64,000 bases of DNA from positions 124,001 through 188,000 of the forward strand of contig NZ_JBHUGH010000003.1 in NCBI RefSeq assembly GCF_042681825.1. Reading direction: 5' to 3'. This DNA is from Halodurantibacterium flavum. Lineage in GTDB: Bacteria; Pseudomonadota; Alphaproteobacteria; Rhodobacterales; Rhodobacteraceae. Numbering within the stretch: position 1 is the stretch's first letter; every line of letters starts with the position of its first letter. The notes under the pieces were generated by a model. The model ran no database searches, was not told where the DNA came from, and was given only the letters and a program-made list of their open reading frames with translations. The translations under genes were made by a program, and so were the position numbers. Below, one piece after another: positions 1 through 7,139 of this stretch.

Positions 1-1350
1 TGCGACCAGATCCTCCATCGCCGCGCGTTCCTTGTCCGTCGGCGCCCGGAAGGCCCGCGTCGGCGCCGCGAAATCGCGGAAATAGCGCACCGCGAATTCG
101 GCCGCCGCATCCAGATCGGGGTTGCCCTCGGGTGTTGCGTCGGGGGCGTAGCGGCGGATGAACCCCCATAGCCCCGCCTTGTCCCGCGCCCCCGCCACCG
201 CCGCCAGATTGAGCAGCATGGCAAAGGACACGACCATCCGCGATTCGGGCGGATTGCCGTGATGGATGTGCCAGACCGGGTTGTTCGCCCGCCCCGCCAC
301 GTCCTGCCCCGGATAGGCCTTGAGCTGCTGGTGATATTCGTCCACCGCCCGGGGGATGACGTCGAAATACATCCGCTTGGCAGTCTTGGGCTTCTGATAC
401 ATGAAATAGGCGAGGCTTTCCGGGCTGGCATAGGTCAGCCATTCGTCGATCGTCAGCCCGTTCCCCTTGGATTTGGAGATCTTCTCGCCGTTCTGATCCA
501 GAAACAGCTCATAGGTGAAATGCTCGGGCTTGCGGCCGCCCAGTATCTCGCAGATCCGGTCATAGATCGGCGTGTTGGTGGAATGGTCCTTGCCATACAT
601 CTCGAAATCGACGTCCAGCGCCGCCCAGCGCGCGCCGAAATCGGGCTTCCACTGCAGCTTGACGTTGCCGCCGGTGACCGGCAGCGTCCATTCGCGCCCG
701 TCCTCGTCGTCGAATGTGATGGTCGCGTCCTGCGCGTTCACCTGCTTCAGCGGCACATAAAGCACCCGCCCCGTTTCGGGATGGATCGGCAGGAAGATCG
801 AATAGGTCTGCTGCCGCTCTTCGCGCAAGGACGCCAGCATCACCGCCATAAGTTCGTCATAACGCTCGGCAGCCCGCCGCAGCACCGTGTCGAATTGGCC
901 CGAGCGGTAGAACTCCGTCGCGCTGATGAACTCGTACTCGAACCCGAAGGTATCGAGAAACCGCCGCAGCATCGCGTTGTTATGATGGCCAAAGCTCTCG
1001 TATTCCCCGAACGGGTCGGGGACGGATGTCAGCGGCCGCTGCAGATGTTCGCGCAGCATGTCGGGGTTCGGCACGTTTTCGGGGACCTTGCGCATCCCGT
1101 CCAGATCGTCCGAAAAACAGATCAGCCGCGTCGGGATGTCGCTGATCGCCTCAAAGGCGCGGCGGACCATCGTCGTGCGGGCGACCTCGCCAAAGGTGCC
1201 GATATGCGGCAGCCCGGACGGGCCATAGCCGGTCTCGAACAGGACGTAACCCTTTTCGGGCGGCGCCTTTTCATAGCGTTTGAGCAGCCGGCGCGCTTCC
1301 TCAAAAGGCCAGGCTTTCGAATTCATCGCGGCATCGCGCAGGTCCGACAT
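1..1350 (-). CDS. lysS: Class I lysine--tRNA ligase (partial, 3' end outside window)
   Basis: Charges tRNA-Lys with lysine in the cytosol. This is the archaeal-type class I enzyme (often called LysK) that many alphaproteobacteria use in place of the class II enzyme. 450 codons are present and the gene runs off the left edge, so about 75 residues of a usual ~525 are missing. The nucleotide-binding motif is HIGT at residues 49-52 and the KMSKS loop is KISKS at 290-294, so it looks active. The ATG at 1350 follows GGGAAG by about 10 bases; a second in-frame ATG lies 8 codons further in. The family call is secure. Confidence 0.95.
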   Translation of the reverse strand, partial: MSDLRDAAMNSKAWPFEEARRLLKRYEKAPPEKGYVLFETGYGPSGLPHIGTFGEVARTTMVRRAFEAISDIPTRLICFSDDLDGMRKVPENVPNPDMLREHLQRPLTSVPDPFGEYESFGHHNNAMLRRFLDTFGFEYEFISATEFYRSGQFDTVLRRAAERYDELMAVMLASLREERQQTYSIFLPIHPETGRVLYVPLKQVNAQDATITFDDEDGREWTLPVTGGNVKLQWKPDFGARWAALDVDFEMYGKDHSTNTPIYDRICEILGGRKPEHFTYELFLDQNGEKISKSKGNGLTIDEWLTYASPESLAYFMYQKPKTAKRMYFDVIPRAVDEYHQQLKAYPGQDVAGRANNPVWHIHHGNPPESRMVVSFAMLLNLAAVAGARDKAGLWGFIRRYAPDATPEGNPDLDAAAEFAVRYFRDFAAPTRAFRAPTDKERAAMEDLVA

Positions 1351-1467
1351 GTCTCAAACTTCCCGCTGGACCGGGGCCCCATGCCCCGGCAAGGCCCCGT
1401 CTCCCTATTGCCCGCGCCCCGCGCCGTCAATAATCTGGGCCCTGTTCTATGAGGAAAGGAAGCCCCC

Positions 1468-1890
1468 GTGGCGAGTGACTCCCCGCTGATTTCGCCCCAG
1501 GACGCGCTGGTCGCGGTGATGATCGCCGTCTCGGTCGCGGACGAACAGCTGCGCACGGTCGAATTGCAGACCATCCAGCGGATCGTGAAACACCTGCCCG
1601 TGTTCGAGGGCTATGACAGCGACCGCCCCCGTCAGGTCTGGCAGACCGTGATGGACATCTTCGACGACGAGGACGGGCTCGATGCGCTCTTCGGGATCAT
1701 CCGCGACGCGCTGCCGGACCGGCTTTATGAGACCGCCTATGCGCTCGCTTGCGATGTCGCCGCCGCCGACGGCACGCTGCGCGAGGCCGAACTTCGCCTG
1801 CTGGAGGAAATCCGGTATGAGCTGAACATCGACCGGCTCCACGCCGCGGCGATCGAAAGGGGTGCCCGCGCGCGCCACTTGCGCGCGTGA
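1468..1890 (+). CDS. TerB-family (tellurite resistance-like) protein
   Basis: A 140-residue, mainly helical protein of the TerB/DjlA N-terminal family. Acidic stretches such as VSVADEQLRTVE and CDVAAADGTLREAE are the two internally similar helical halves typical of TerB, with the conserved acidic residues thought to bind metal. Stand-alone TerB proteins are common in Rhodobacterales and most have no known link to tellurite. The GTG start at 1468 is chosen because AGGAAAGGA lies just upstream. The last codons fall inside the first unit of the 1870-1987 repeat, so the C-terminus ending ARHLRA may be repeat-derived. Cellular role unknown. Confidence 0.85.
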   Translation: MASDSPLISPQDALVAVMIAVSVADEQLRTVELQTIQRIVKHLPVFEGYDSDRPRQVWQTVMDIFDDEDGLDALFGIIRDALPDRLYETAYALACDVAAADGTLREAELRLLEEIRYELNIDRLHAAAIERGARARHLRA

Positions 1891-1987
1891 ACTAAAGGAT
1901 CTGCGCGCCACTTGCGCGCGTAAACTAAAAGGGCTCCGCGCCGCTTGCGCGCGTGAAGCAAAGGCCCGCGCGCCATCTGCGCGCGCA
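1870..1987. repeat. Four imperfect tandem copies of a ~33-bp GC hairpin repeat
   Basis: Each unit begins with a GCGCGC-rich palindrome around CCACTTG and continues with a short A-rich tail (TGAACTAAAGG or similar). Units start near 1870, 1903, 1938 and 1968; the third has small changes and the last lacks the tail. Each palindrome can fold as a hairpin. The array fills the convergent gap between the TerB gene and dacB and also encodes the end of the TerB protein. It may act as a bidirectional terminator or mRNA-stabilising structure; that role is inference. Confidence 0.75.
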
Positions 1988-2027
1988 GGCCGACACCCAG
2001 CCGCAGACGGGTCAATCCCTTGAAAAA

Positions 2028-3599
2028 TCAGGCATACACCGCCGCCCAGCGCTCCAGCAACTGCTGTTGCAGGCGCCGGGCGCGGGCGGTCCATTCGCGC
2101 CCGCCGGGCGGGTTGTCGCGCGCCGCAGGCCCCAGCGCATCCCGGCGCGCCGTATCGGCGGCAAAGATCGCAAAGACCATCTCGCGCCCGTTCGGCGCCG
2201 TCACATAGCCCGAAAGCGCGCTCGCGAAGTTGAGCGTTCCGGTCTTGGCATCCACCTTGAGCGGATGGTTGCGCAACTCATTTCCTGCCGCGTCCCGCAT
2301 CGCATGGCGGCGCAGGATCGGGCGCAGCGCCCCGCCGGAGCCCGCCAAGCCGGACCCCGCCCCCCCTGACCCCGCCAGCGTCAGCGCCCGCACCATGTCG
2401 AGCGCGGTGATCCGGCTGCTGTCCGCGAGCCCCGAATGATCGGCAAAGCGCGGGCCCGCCAGCCCATAGCGCGCCTGCGCCCAGTCCGACATCGCCCGCC
2501 CCGAGGCCGAAAGGCTGCTCACCCCCATCCCGCGCGCCAGCGAGGCCGTCAGGCCCACCGTCTCGGCGGTCAGGTTGGTGGACCAGCGCAGCATGTCGCG
2601 CAGCACGGTCTGCAGATCGTCGCTCTGACGCTGGACCAGCACCGCGCCCTGCGGCGGCGAATTGGCCAGTTCCGCGGGCGGCAGGCGCAGCCCCTGCGCG
2701 GCGGCAAGGGTGTGGAACACCTCGGCCGCATAAAGCGCCGGCCGCCGCACCGGCAGCAGGCGGCTGCCGGAATTGCCCAGCGCGCCGCTGGCGACCGTCC
2801 AGTCCTCATAGGCGCCGTTCGCGGCAAAGGTGAATGTCGGCGTCTGCCGGTCCACCACCTGCATCCGTGTCAGCGCGACCGGCGCATTGACCCGGTCCGC
2901 CCGCGCCTCCAGGCTGAGCCGATAGCCCCCCTGCCCGCGTTGCCAGCCGAAATAAACCTGATTGTAGTTGAGGTTGAGCCCCGAGATCGCCGGGTTGTAG
3001 CCCGCGTGATCGGGCTGCGCCGGGTCGATCGCCGCAATCGCCGGCAGCGCGCCGCCAAAGACCCGGAACCGGCCCGCCACGCCCGTAACCCCCTGCTGGC
3101 GCAGCGCCGCCGCCATTTCCGCCAGATGATCGGTCGAAAGCGTCGGGTCGCCCCCGCCCACCAGCACGAGATCGCCGGCGATCACGCCCCCCTGCACCGG
3201 CCCCGTGGCGACCAGCCCGGTCGAAAACCGGAATCCCGGCCCCAGCGCGTCGAGCGCATAAAGCGCCGTCACCGCCTTGGCGACGCTGGCCGGGGGCTGC
3301 GGCTGGTCGGCGCCCATGCCTTCCAGCAACTGGCCCGTGCGCGCATCGACCACGGCGAACGTGACCCGCCCGCCCAGCCGCGCGGCCTCGACCAGCGCCT
3401 CGGCCGCCGGGACGGCGCGCGTGACGGTTGCGCCCCCTGTCGCGCCCCCAGTCGCGCCCCCTGTGGCACCCCCCGTCGCGCCCCCGCGTGCAACCGGGCG
3501 GGGCGATGACGCCGGCGCCCCCGCCAGAACGGGCGTCGCCGCCGCCGAAATAAGCCCGCCCAGAAACAGCCGGCGCGAAAAACGAGGATCGTGGTTCAT
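2028..3599 (-). CDS. dacB: D-alanyl-D-alanine carboxypeptidase/endopeptidase (PBP4, DacB family)
   Basis: Periplasmic penicillin-binding protein of peptidase family S13 that trims or cleaves peptidoglycan peptides. The N-terminus has a twin-arginine signal (SRRLFLGG at 8-15) followed by a hydrophobic stretch and AGA cleavage region, so Tat export is likely. Active-site motifs are present: SVAK at 105-108, STN in WSTNLTAE, and KTG in DAKTGTLN. Residues 39-58 are five GGAT repeats encoded by a 12-bp tandem repeat just after the signal peptide, and a second low-complexity Gly/Ser stretch lies near residue 420. The start overlaps the nadD stop by 4 bp, suggesting translational coupling. Confidence 0.93.
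   Translation of the reverse strand: MNHDPRFSRRLFLGGLISAAATPVLAGAPASSPRPVARGGATGGATGGATGGATGGATVTRAVPAAEALVEAARLGGRVTFAVVDARTGQLLEGMGADQPQPPASVAKAVTALYALDALGPGFRFSTGLVATGPVQGGVIAGDLVLVGGGDPTLSTDHLAEMAAALRQQGVTGVAGRFRVFGGALPAIAAIDPAQPDHAGYNPAISGLNLNYNQVYFGWQRGQGGYRLSLEARADRVNAPVALTRMQVVDRQTPTFTFAANGAYEDWTVASGALGNSGSRLLPVRRPALYAAEVFHTLAAAQGLRLPPAELANSPPQGAVLVQRQSDDLQTVLRDMLRWSTNLTAETVGLTASLARGMGVSSLSASGRAMSDWAQARYGLAGPRFADHSGLADSSRITALDMVRALTLAGSGGAGSGLAGSGGALRPILRRHAMRDAAGNELRNHPLKVDAKTGTLNFASALSGYVTAPNGREMVFAIFAADTARRDALGPAARDNPPGGREWTARARRLQQQLLERWAAVYA
3426..3486 (-). repeat. 12-bp tandem repeat x5 inside dacB
   Basis: Five direct copies of a 12-bp unit (GTCGCGCCCCCT on the plus strand, one or two changes per copy) encode GGAT five times directly after the export signal of DacB. 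The copy number can change without breaking the frame. It is likely a flexible linker between membrane-proximal region and catalytic domain. Confidence 0.85.
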
Positions 3600-4243
3600 G
3601 GCGAAACCTTAGCCGAAGGACGCGCACCCTCCAACAGCGGCGTGGCAGGCGCGCCCCCGCCCCGCGCCCGCAACTCGGTCGAGGAGATCCCGACCAGCGG
3701 CACAGTCAGATAGCACCAGCGGGGTGCCCCCCGCCGCGCCAGCAGGGGCGCCGCCGCAGCCGGCAGGCGCCAGCGCGCCGCGAACCGCGCCGCGGGCGAG
3801 CCGAGCGCCGCCATCGCATTGCCGGGCCGCGCGATCACCCCCACAGGCACCTGCCCCATGATCCAGCGCCAGCGGTCCCAGCGGTGAAACGACGCAAGGT
3901 TGTCGGCCCCCATCAGCCAGACGAACCGCACCCCGGGATAAAGCGGCATCAGCCGCGCCAGCATCGCCGCCGTATGCCGCGTGCCGAGCCGCGCCTCGAT
4001 ATCGGTGATCTCGACCCTCGGGTGGCGCATCAGCGCCCGCGCCCCGGCCATCCGCTGCGCGAGCGGCGCCGGCCCCCTCGCCTTGAGCGGATTGCCCGGG
4101 CTGACCAGCCACCAGACCCGATCGAGGTCAAAGCGCCGCAGCGCCTCCTCGGTCAGGTGGACATGCCCGGGATGGGCCGGATCGAACGACCCGCCCAGCA
4201 ATCCCACCGTCATTCCGGCCGAAGCCGGGGGAAAACCCCGCAT
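3596..4243 (-). CDS. nadD: Nicotinate-nucleotide adenylyltransferase
   Basis: Cytosolic enzyme of NAD synthesis that joins nicotinate mononucleotide and ATP to give deamido-NAD. The nucleotidyltransferase motif GGSFDPAHPGH is near residues 17-27 and the second motif ISSTELR is near the C-terminus. At 215 residues it has the usual length. The first ATG gives a ten-residue leader before MTVGLLGG; related Rhodobacterales proteins carry a similar short leader, so 4243 is kept, with 4213 as the alternative. The stop overlaps the dacB start by 4 bp. A 16-bp repeat array lies just upstream. Confidence 0.93.
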   Translation of the reverse strand: MRGFPPASAGMTVGLLGGSFDPAHPGHVHLTEEALRRFDLDRVWWLVSPGNPLKARGPAPLAQRMAGARALMRHPRVEITDIEARLGTRHTAAMLARLMPLYPGVRFVWLMGADNLASFHRWDRWRWIMGQVPVGVIARPGNAMAALGSPAARFAARWRLPAAAAPLLARRGAPRWCYLTVPLVGISSTELRARGGGAPATPLLEGARPSAKVSP

Positions 4244-4252
4244 CGCGCCCCC

Positions 4253-4315
4253 TTTTGCGCCAGACCGGTTTGCGCCGGCCGCCTTTTGCGCCGGACCACT
4301 TTGCGCCGACCGGGG
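4253..4315. repeat. ~16-bp tandem repeat x4 between nadD and ettA
   Basis: Four tandem units of 15-16 bp built on TTTTGCGCCGGACC, with small changes between copies. The array starts about 10 bp upstream of the nadD ATG, so it lies in the divergent promoter and leader region shared by nadD and ettA. No function is evident. Confidence 0.7.
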
Positions 4316-4433
4316 CGAAGGCTAATCACCCTGCGATTGCCCTTGTCCAGCATAAACGATACATGACGGGCCAAGAAATCAGACAGATCAATCAGACAGC
4401 TTTCAGACAGCGCGACCCGCAAGGAGTTACGAA

Positions 4434-6089
4434 ATGGCCTCTTACCAGTATGTCTATCACATGGACGGGGTGTCCAAGACCTATCCGGGCGGCAAGAAGA
4501 CCTTCGAAAACATCCGCCTCTCGTTCCTGCCCGGCGTCAAGATCGGCGTCGTGGGCGTCAACGGCGCCGGTAAATCGACGCTGCTGCGCATCATGGCCGG
4601 CATCGACAAGGATTTCTCGGGCGAGGCCTGGGCCGCCAAGGGCGCCCGCGTGGGCTACCTTCCGCAGGAGCCCGAGCTTGACCCGAACCTCAACGTCCGC
4701 GGCAACGTGATGGAGGGGGTGAAGGCCAAGCAGGCCAAGCTCGATCGCTACAACGAGCTGGCGATGAACTATTCGGACGAAACCGCGGATGAAATGGCGC
4801 GCCTGCAGGACGAGATCGACGCCGAGAACCTCTGGGATCTCGACAGCCAGGTCGATGTCGCGATGGAGGCCCTGCGCTGCCCGCCTGACGATGCCGATGT
4901 GAACAGCCTTTCGGGCGGGGAAAAGCGCCGCGTCGCGCTCTGCAAGCTGCTGCTTGAGGCGCCGGACATGCTGCTCCTGGACGAACCGACCAACCACCTT
5001 GATGCCGAGACCATCGCCTGGCTGCAAAAGCACCTGATCGAATACAAGGGCACCATCCTCTGCGTGACCCACGACCGGTACTTCCTTGACGACATCACCG
5101 GCTGGATTCTCGAACTCGACCGCGGCCGGGGCATCCCGTACGAGGGCAACTATTCTGCATGGCTGGAACAGAAGGCCAAACGGCTGGAACAGGAAGCGCG
5201 CGAGGACAAGGCCAAGCAGAAAGTGCTGGAGCGCGAGCTTGAATGGATCCGCGCCGGCGCCAAGGCCCGTCAGGCCAAGCAGAAGGCCCGGATCAACGCC
5301 TATGAGGAAATGGCCAGCCAGTCCGAGCGCGAAAAGATCGGCCGCGCCCAGATCATCATCCCCAACGGCCCGCGCCTTGGTGGCAAGGTGATCGAGGTCG
5401 AGGGCATGAAAAAGGCCATGGGCGACAAGCTTCTGATCGAGAACCTCAGCTTTTCGTTGCCCCCGGGCGGCATCGTGGGCGTGATCGGCCCGAACGGCGC
5501 CGGCAAGACCACGCTCTTCCGGATGCTTACGGGGCAGGAACAGCCCGATGAGGGCACGGTCAGCTATGGCGATACCGTGCAGTTGTCATACGTCGATCAG
5601 TCGCGCGACGCGCTCGCCCCCAACAAGACCGTGTGGGAGGAAATCTCGGACGGGCTGGACGTGATCCAGCTTGGCGATGCCGAGATGAACAGCCGCGCCT
5701 ATTGTTCCGCCTTCAACTTCAAGGGCGGCGACCAGCAGAAGAAGGTGGGCCTGTTGTCGGGCGGGGAACGCAACCGTGTCCACATGGCGAAACTGCTGCG
5801 GACCGGCGGCAACGTCCTGCTGCTCGACGAACCGACCAACGATCTGGACGTCGAGACGCTGCAGGCGCTGGAGGCCGCGCTGGACGATTTCGCGGGCTGC
5901 GCGGTCATCATCAGCCACGACCGCTTCTTCCTCGACCGGCTCTGCACCCATATCCTCGCCTTTGAGGGCGACGCCCATGTGGAATGGTTCGAAGGCAACT
6001 TCGAGGCCTATGAGGAAGACAAGATCCGCCGCCTTGGCCCGGATTCGGTCGAACCGAAGCGCGTGAAGTACAAGAAGTTCACCCGCTGA
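4434..6089 (+). CDS. ettA: Energy-dependent translational throttle protein EttA (ABC-F ATPase)
   Basis: Soluble ABC-F ATPase that binds the ribosomal E site and gates entry into elongation according to the ADP/ATP ratio. Two ABC domains are visible: Walker A GVNGAGKST (41-49) and GPNGAGKTT (about 352), signatures LSGGEKRR (about 158) and LSGGERNR (about 440), Walker B LLLDEPTNHLD (about 180) and LLLDEPTNDLD (about 462). There are no membrane segments, and a charged helical linker (about 240-300) joins the domains. AAGGAG sits 7 bases before the ATG. A strong GC hairpin follows the stop. At 551 residues it is full length. Confidence 0.95.
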   Translation: MASYQYVYHMDGVSKTYPGGKKTFENIRLSFLPGVKIGVVGVNGAGKSTLLRIMAGIDKDFSGEAWAAKGARVGYLPQEPELDPNLNVRGNVMEGVKAKQAKLDRYNELAMNYSDETADEMARLQDEIDAENLWDLDSQVDVAMEALRCPPDDADVNSLSGGEKRRVALCKLLLEAPDMLLLDEPTNHLDAETIAWLQKHLIEYKGTILCVTHDRYFLDDITGWILELDRGRGIPYEGNYSAWLEQKAKRLEQEAREDKAKQKVLERELEWIRAGAKARQAKQKARINAYEEMASQSEREKIGRAQIIIPNGPRLGGKVIEVEGMKKAMGDKLLIENLSFSLPPGGIVGVIGPNGAGKTTLFRMLTGQEQPDEGTVSYGDTVQLSYVDQSRDALAPNKTVWEEISDGLDVIQLGDAEMNSRAYCSAFNFKGGDQQKKVGLLSGGERNRVHMAKLLRTGGNVLLLDEPTNDLDVETLQALEAALDDFAGCAVIISHDRFFLDRLCTHILAFEGDAHVEWFEGNFEAYEEDKIRRLGPDSVEPKRVKYKKFTR

Positions 6090-6094
6090 GGCAA

Positions 6095-6130
6095 AGCCCC
6101 CGCCGTTACCCACGGGCGACGGCGGGGGCT
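6095..6130 (+). terminator. GC-rich hairpin terminator after ettA
   Basis: AGCCCCCGCCGT and its exact complement ACGGCGGGGGCT form a 12-bp perfect stem with a 12-base loop, six bases after the ettA stop. There is no T-run, so it may be a weaker or Rho-assisted terminator. Confidence 0.65.
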
Positions 6131-6250
6131 GAAGGAGCGGCGGGCGACCTGCATCAGATGCGCGTCCGCTCACACCCCGATCACGGCTTCGGGAACTTCC
6201 GGCCCCTGACCTGCGTTTGCGCCATGACGTGAACGGGAAAGGAACGTCCC

Positions 6251-6409
6251 ATGCCTCTTTCGACAATTCTCATTATCATCCTGATCCTTGCCCTTGTCGG
6301 CGCGCTGCCGACCTGGGGCTATTCCAGCGCCTGGGGCTATGGCCCGTCGGGCATCCTGGGCGTGCTTCTGATCGTGCTCCTGATCCTTGCCTTGACGGGC
6401 CGGCTGTAA
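6251..6409 (+). CDS. DUF3309 family small membrane protein
   Basis: A 52-residue protein starting MPLSTILIIILILALVGALP, then a Trp/Tyr/Gly-rich centre (TWGYSSAWGYGPSG) and a second hydrophobic helix. This is the DUF3309 pattern: two short membrane segments joined by an aromatic, glycine-rich turn. Function is unknown; in other bacteria these proteins are often linked to envelope stress, but nothing here shows that. It is followed 12 bp later by another tiny membrane-protein gene, probably on the same transcript. Confidence 0.85.
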   Translation: MPLSTILIIILILALVGALPTWGYSSAWGYGPSGILGVLLIVLLILALTGRL

Positions 6410-6421
6410 AGGGGGCCGTCG

Positions 6422-6493
6422 ATGCGCGGAATACTGCTTTGGCTTCTGGGGGTGCCGATCCCCCTCATCATCCTGATCTACCTGCTGTTCTGA
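6422..6493 (+). CDS. 23-residue single-helix membrane peptide
   Basis: A short frame from ATG 6422 to TGA 6493 encodes MRGILLWLLGVPIPLIILIY plus LLF: one hydrophobic helix with a central Pro-Ile-Pro kink and a positively charged N-terminus. Similar 20-30-residue proteins with a VPIP core occur in many proteobacteria and are usually left unannotated. It lies 12 bp after the DUF3309 stop and just before a strong hairpin, so the two genes form a likely mini-operon. GGGGG precedes the start. Function unknown. Confidence 0.6.
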   Translation: MRGILLWLLGVPIPLIILIYLLF

Positions 6494-6499
6494 CCCCCG

Positions 6500-6527
6500 C
6501 CCCGCCGCGCGCCCACGCGTGGCGGGG
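6500..6527 (+). terminator. Hairpin after the two small membrane genes
   Basis: CCCCGCCGCGCG pairs with CGCGTGGCGGGG (11 of 12 positions) across a CCCA loop, 7 bp after the peptide stop. No T-run follows, so termination is likely but not certain. Confidence 0.5.
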
Positions 6528-6568
6528 TCCGCATCTGGCGGCCCGTTCGGGCAATCGGGTACGCGCCC

Positions 6569-6597
6569 TTGAAATGAACCGCCAAATGCCCCATAAT
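6569..6597 (+). promoter_or_regulatory. Candidate sigma-70 promoter of cspA
   Basis: TTGAAA (6569-6574) and CATAAT (6592-6597) are separated by exactly 17 bases; each matches the consensus at five of six positions. Transcription would start near 6604, giving a leader of about 115 nt before cspA. Confidence 0.6.
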
Positions 6598-6718
6598 CCC
6601 ATCTGCGACGTTATTCTTATCGAACTGTCTCCTACCCTGGCTTCAGTCTCTCGATCTTTGACTTGCGGAGCCGGGCTGTCGCAATCTCGCGGACAGCACC
6701 ACGACAGGAGATATCACG

Positions 6719-6925
6719 ATGGCAACTGGCACCGTGAAATGGTTCAACGCTACCAAAGGCTTCGGCTTCATCCAGCCCGACGGTGGTTCCAAGGACGTGT
6801 TCGTCCACATCACCGCGCTGGAGCGCGCTGGCCTGCGCGGCCTCGATGACGGTCAGAAAGTGACCTTCGATCTGGAAACCAGCCGCGATGGCCGCCAGTC
6901 GGCGACCAACCTCGCACTGGCCTGA
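6719..6925 (+). CDS. cspA: Cold-shock protein (CspA family)
   Basis: A 68-residue OB-fold nucleic-acid-binding protein acting as an RNA chaperone. The RNP1 motif KGFGFIQ and RNP2 motif VFVHI are both intact, and the start MATGTVKWFNATKGFGFI is typical. The length equals a single cold-shock domain. A good promoter about 115 nt upstream implies a long structured leader, as in genes whose translation is temperature controlled. A strong intrinsic terminator follows at 7001-7028, so the gene is monocistronic. Which of the organism's several Csp proteins this is cannot be told. Confidence 0.95.
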   Translation: MATGTVKWFNATKGFGFIQPDGGSKDVFVHITALERAGLRGLDDGQKVTFDLETSRDGRQSATNLALA

Positions 6926-7000
6926 TCGGACGGCAGACCGGAGCGGCCCGGACACCGGGCCCCCGTGTCACCTAAATGATCGGCATCACGACCGATGCGG

Positions 7001-7028
7001 AAAGGGCAGCACCACGCTGCCCTTTTTA
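7001..7028 (+). terminator. Intrinsic terminator after cspA
   Basis: AGGGCAGC pairs with GCTGCCCT across ACCAC and is followed by TTTTTATTT, the classic stem plus T-run. Confidence 0.85.
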
Positions 7029-7139
7029 TTTGCGCAAAGGCCGCGCGGCATCGACGCGCCCGGCATGGGCACGGAATCGGCACAGCACGGGCGCAGATCG
7101 CGATTGCCGCGCCCCCGGACGCGGGCTAGCCTGCAGCCC

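Noticed and set aside
1870..1987. Repeat array as a CRISPR
   Set aside because: Units are directly adjacent with no unique spacers, and no cas gene is present.
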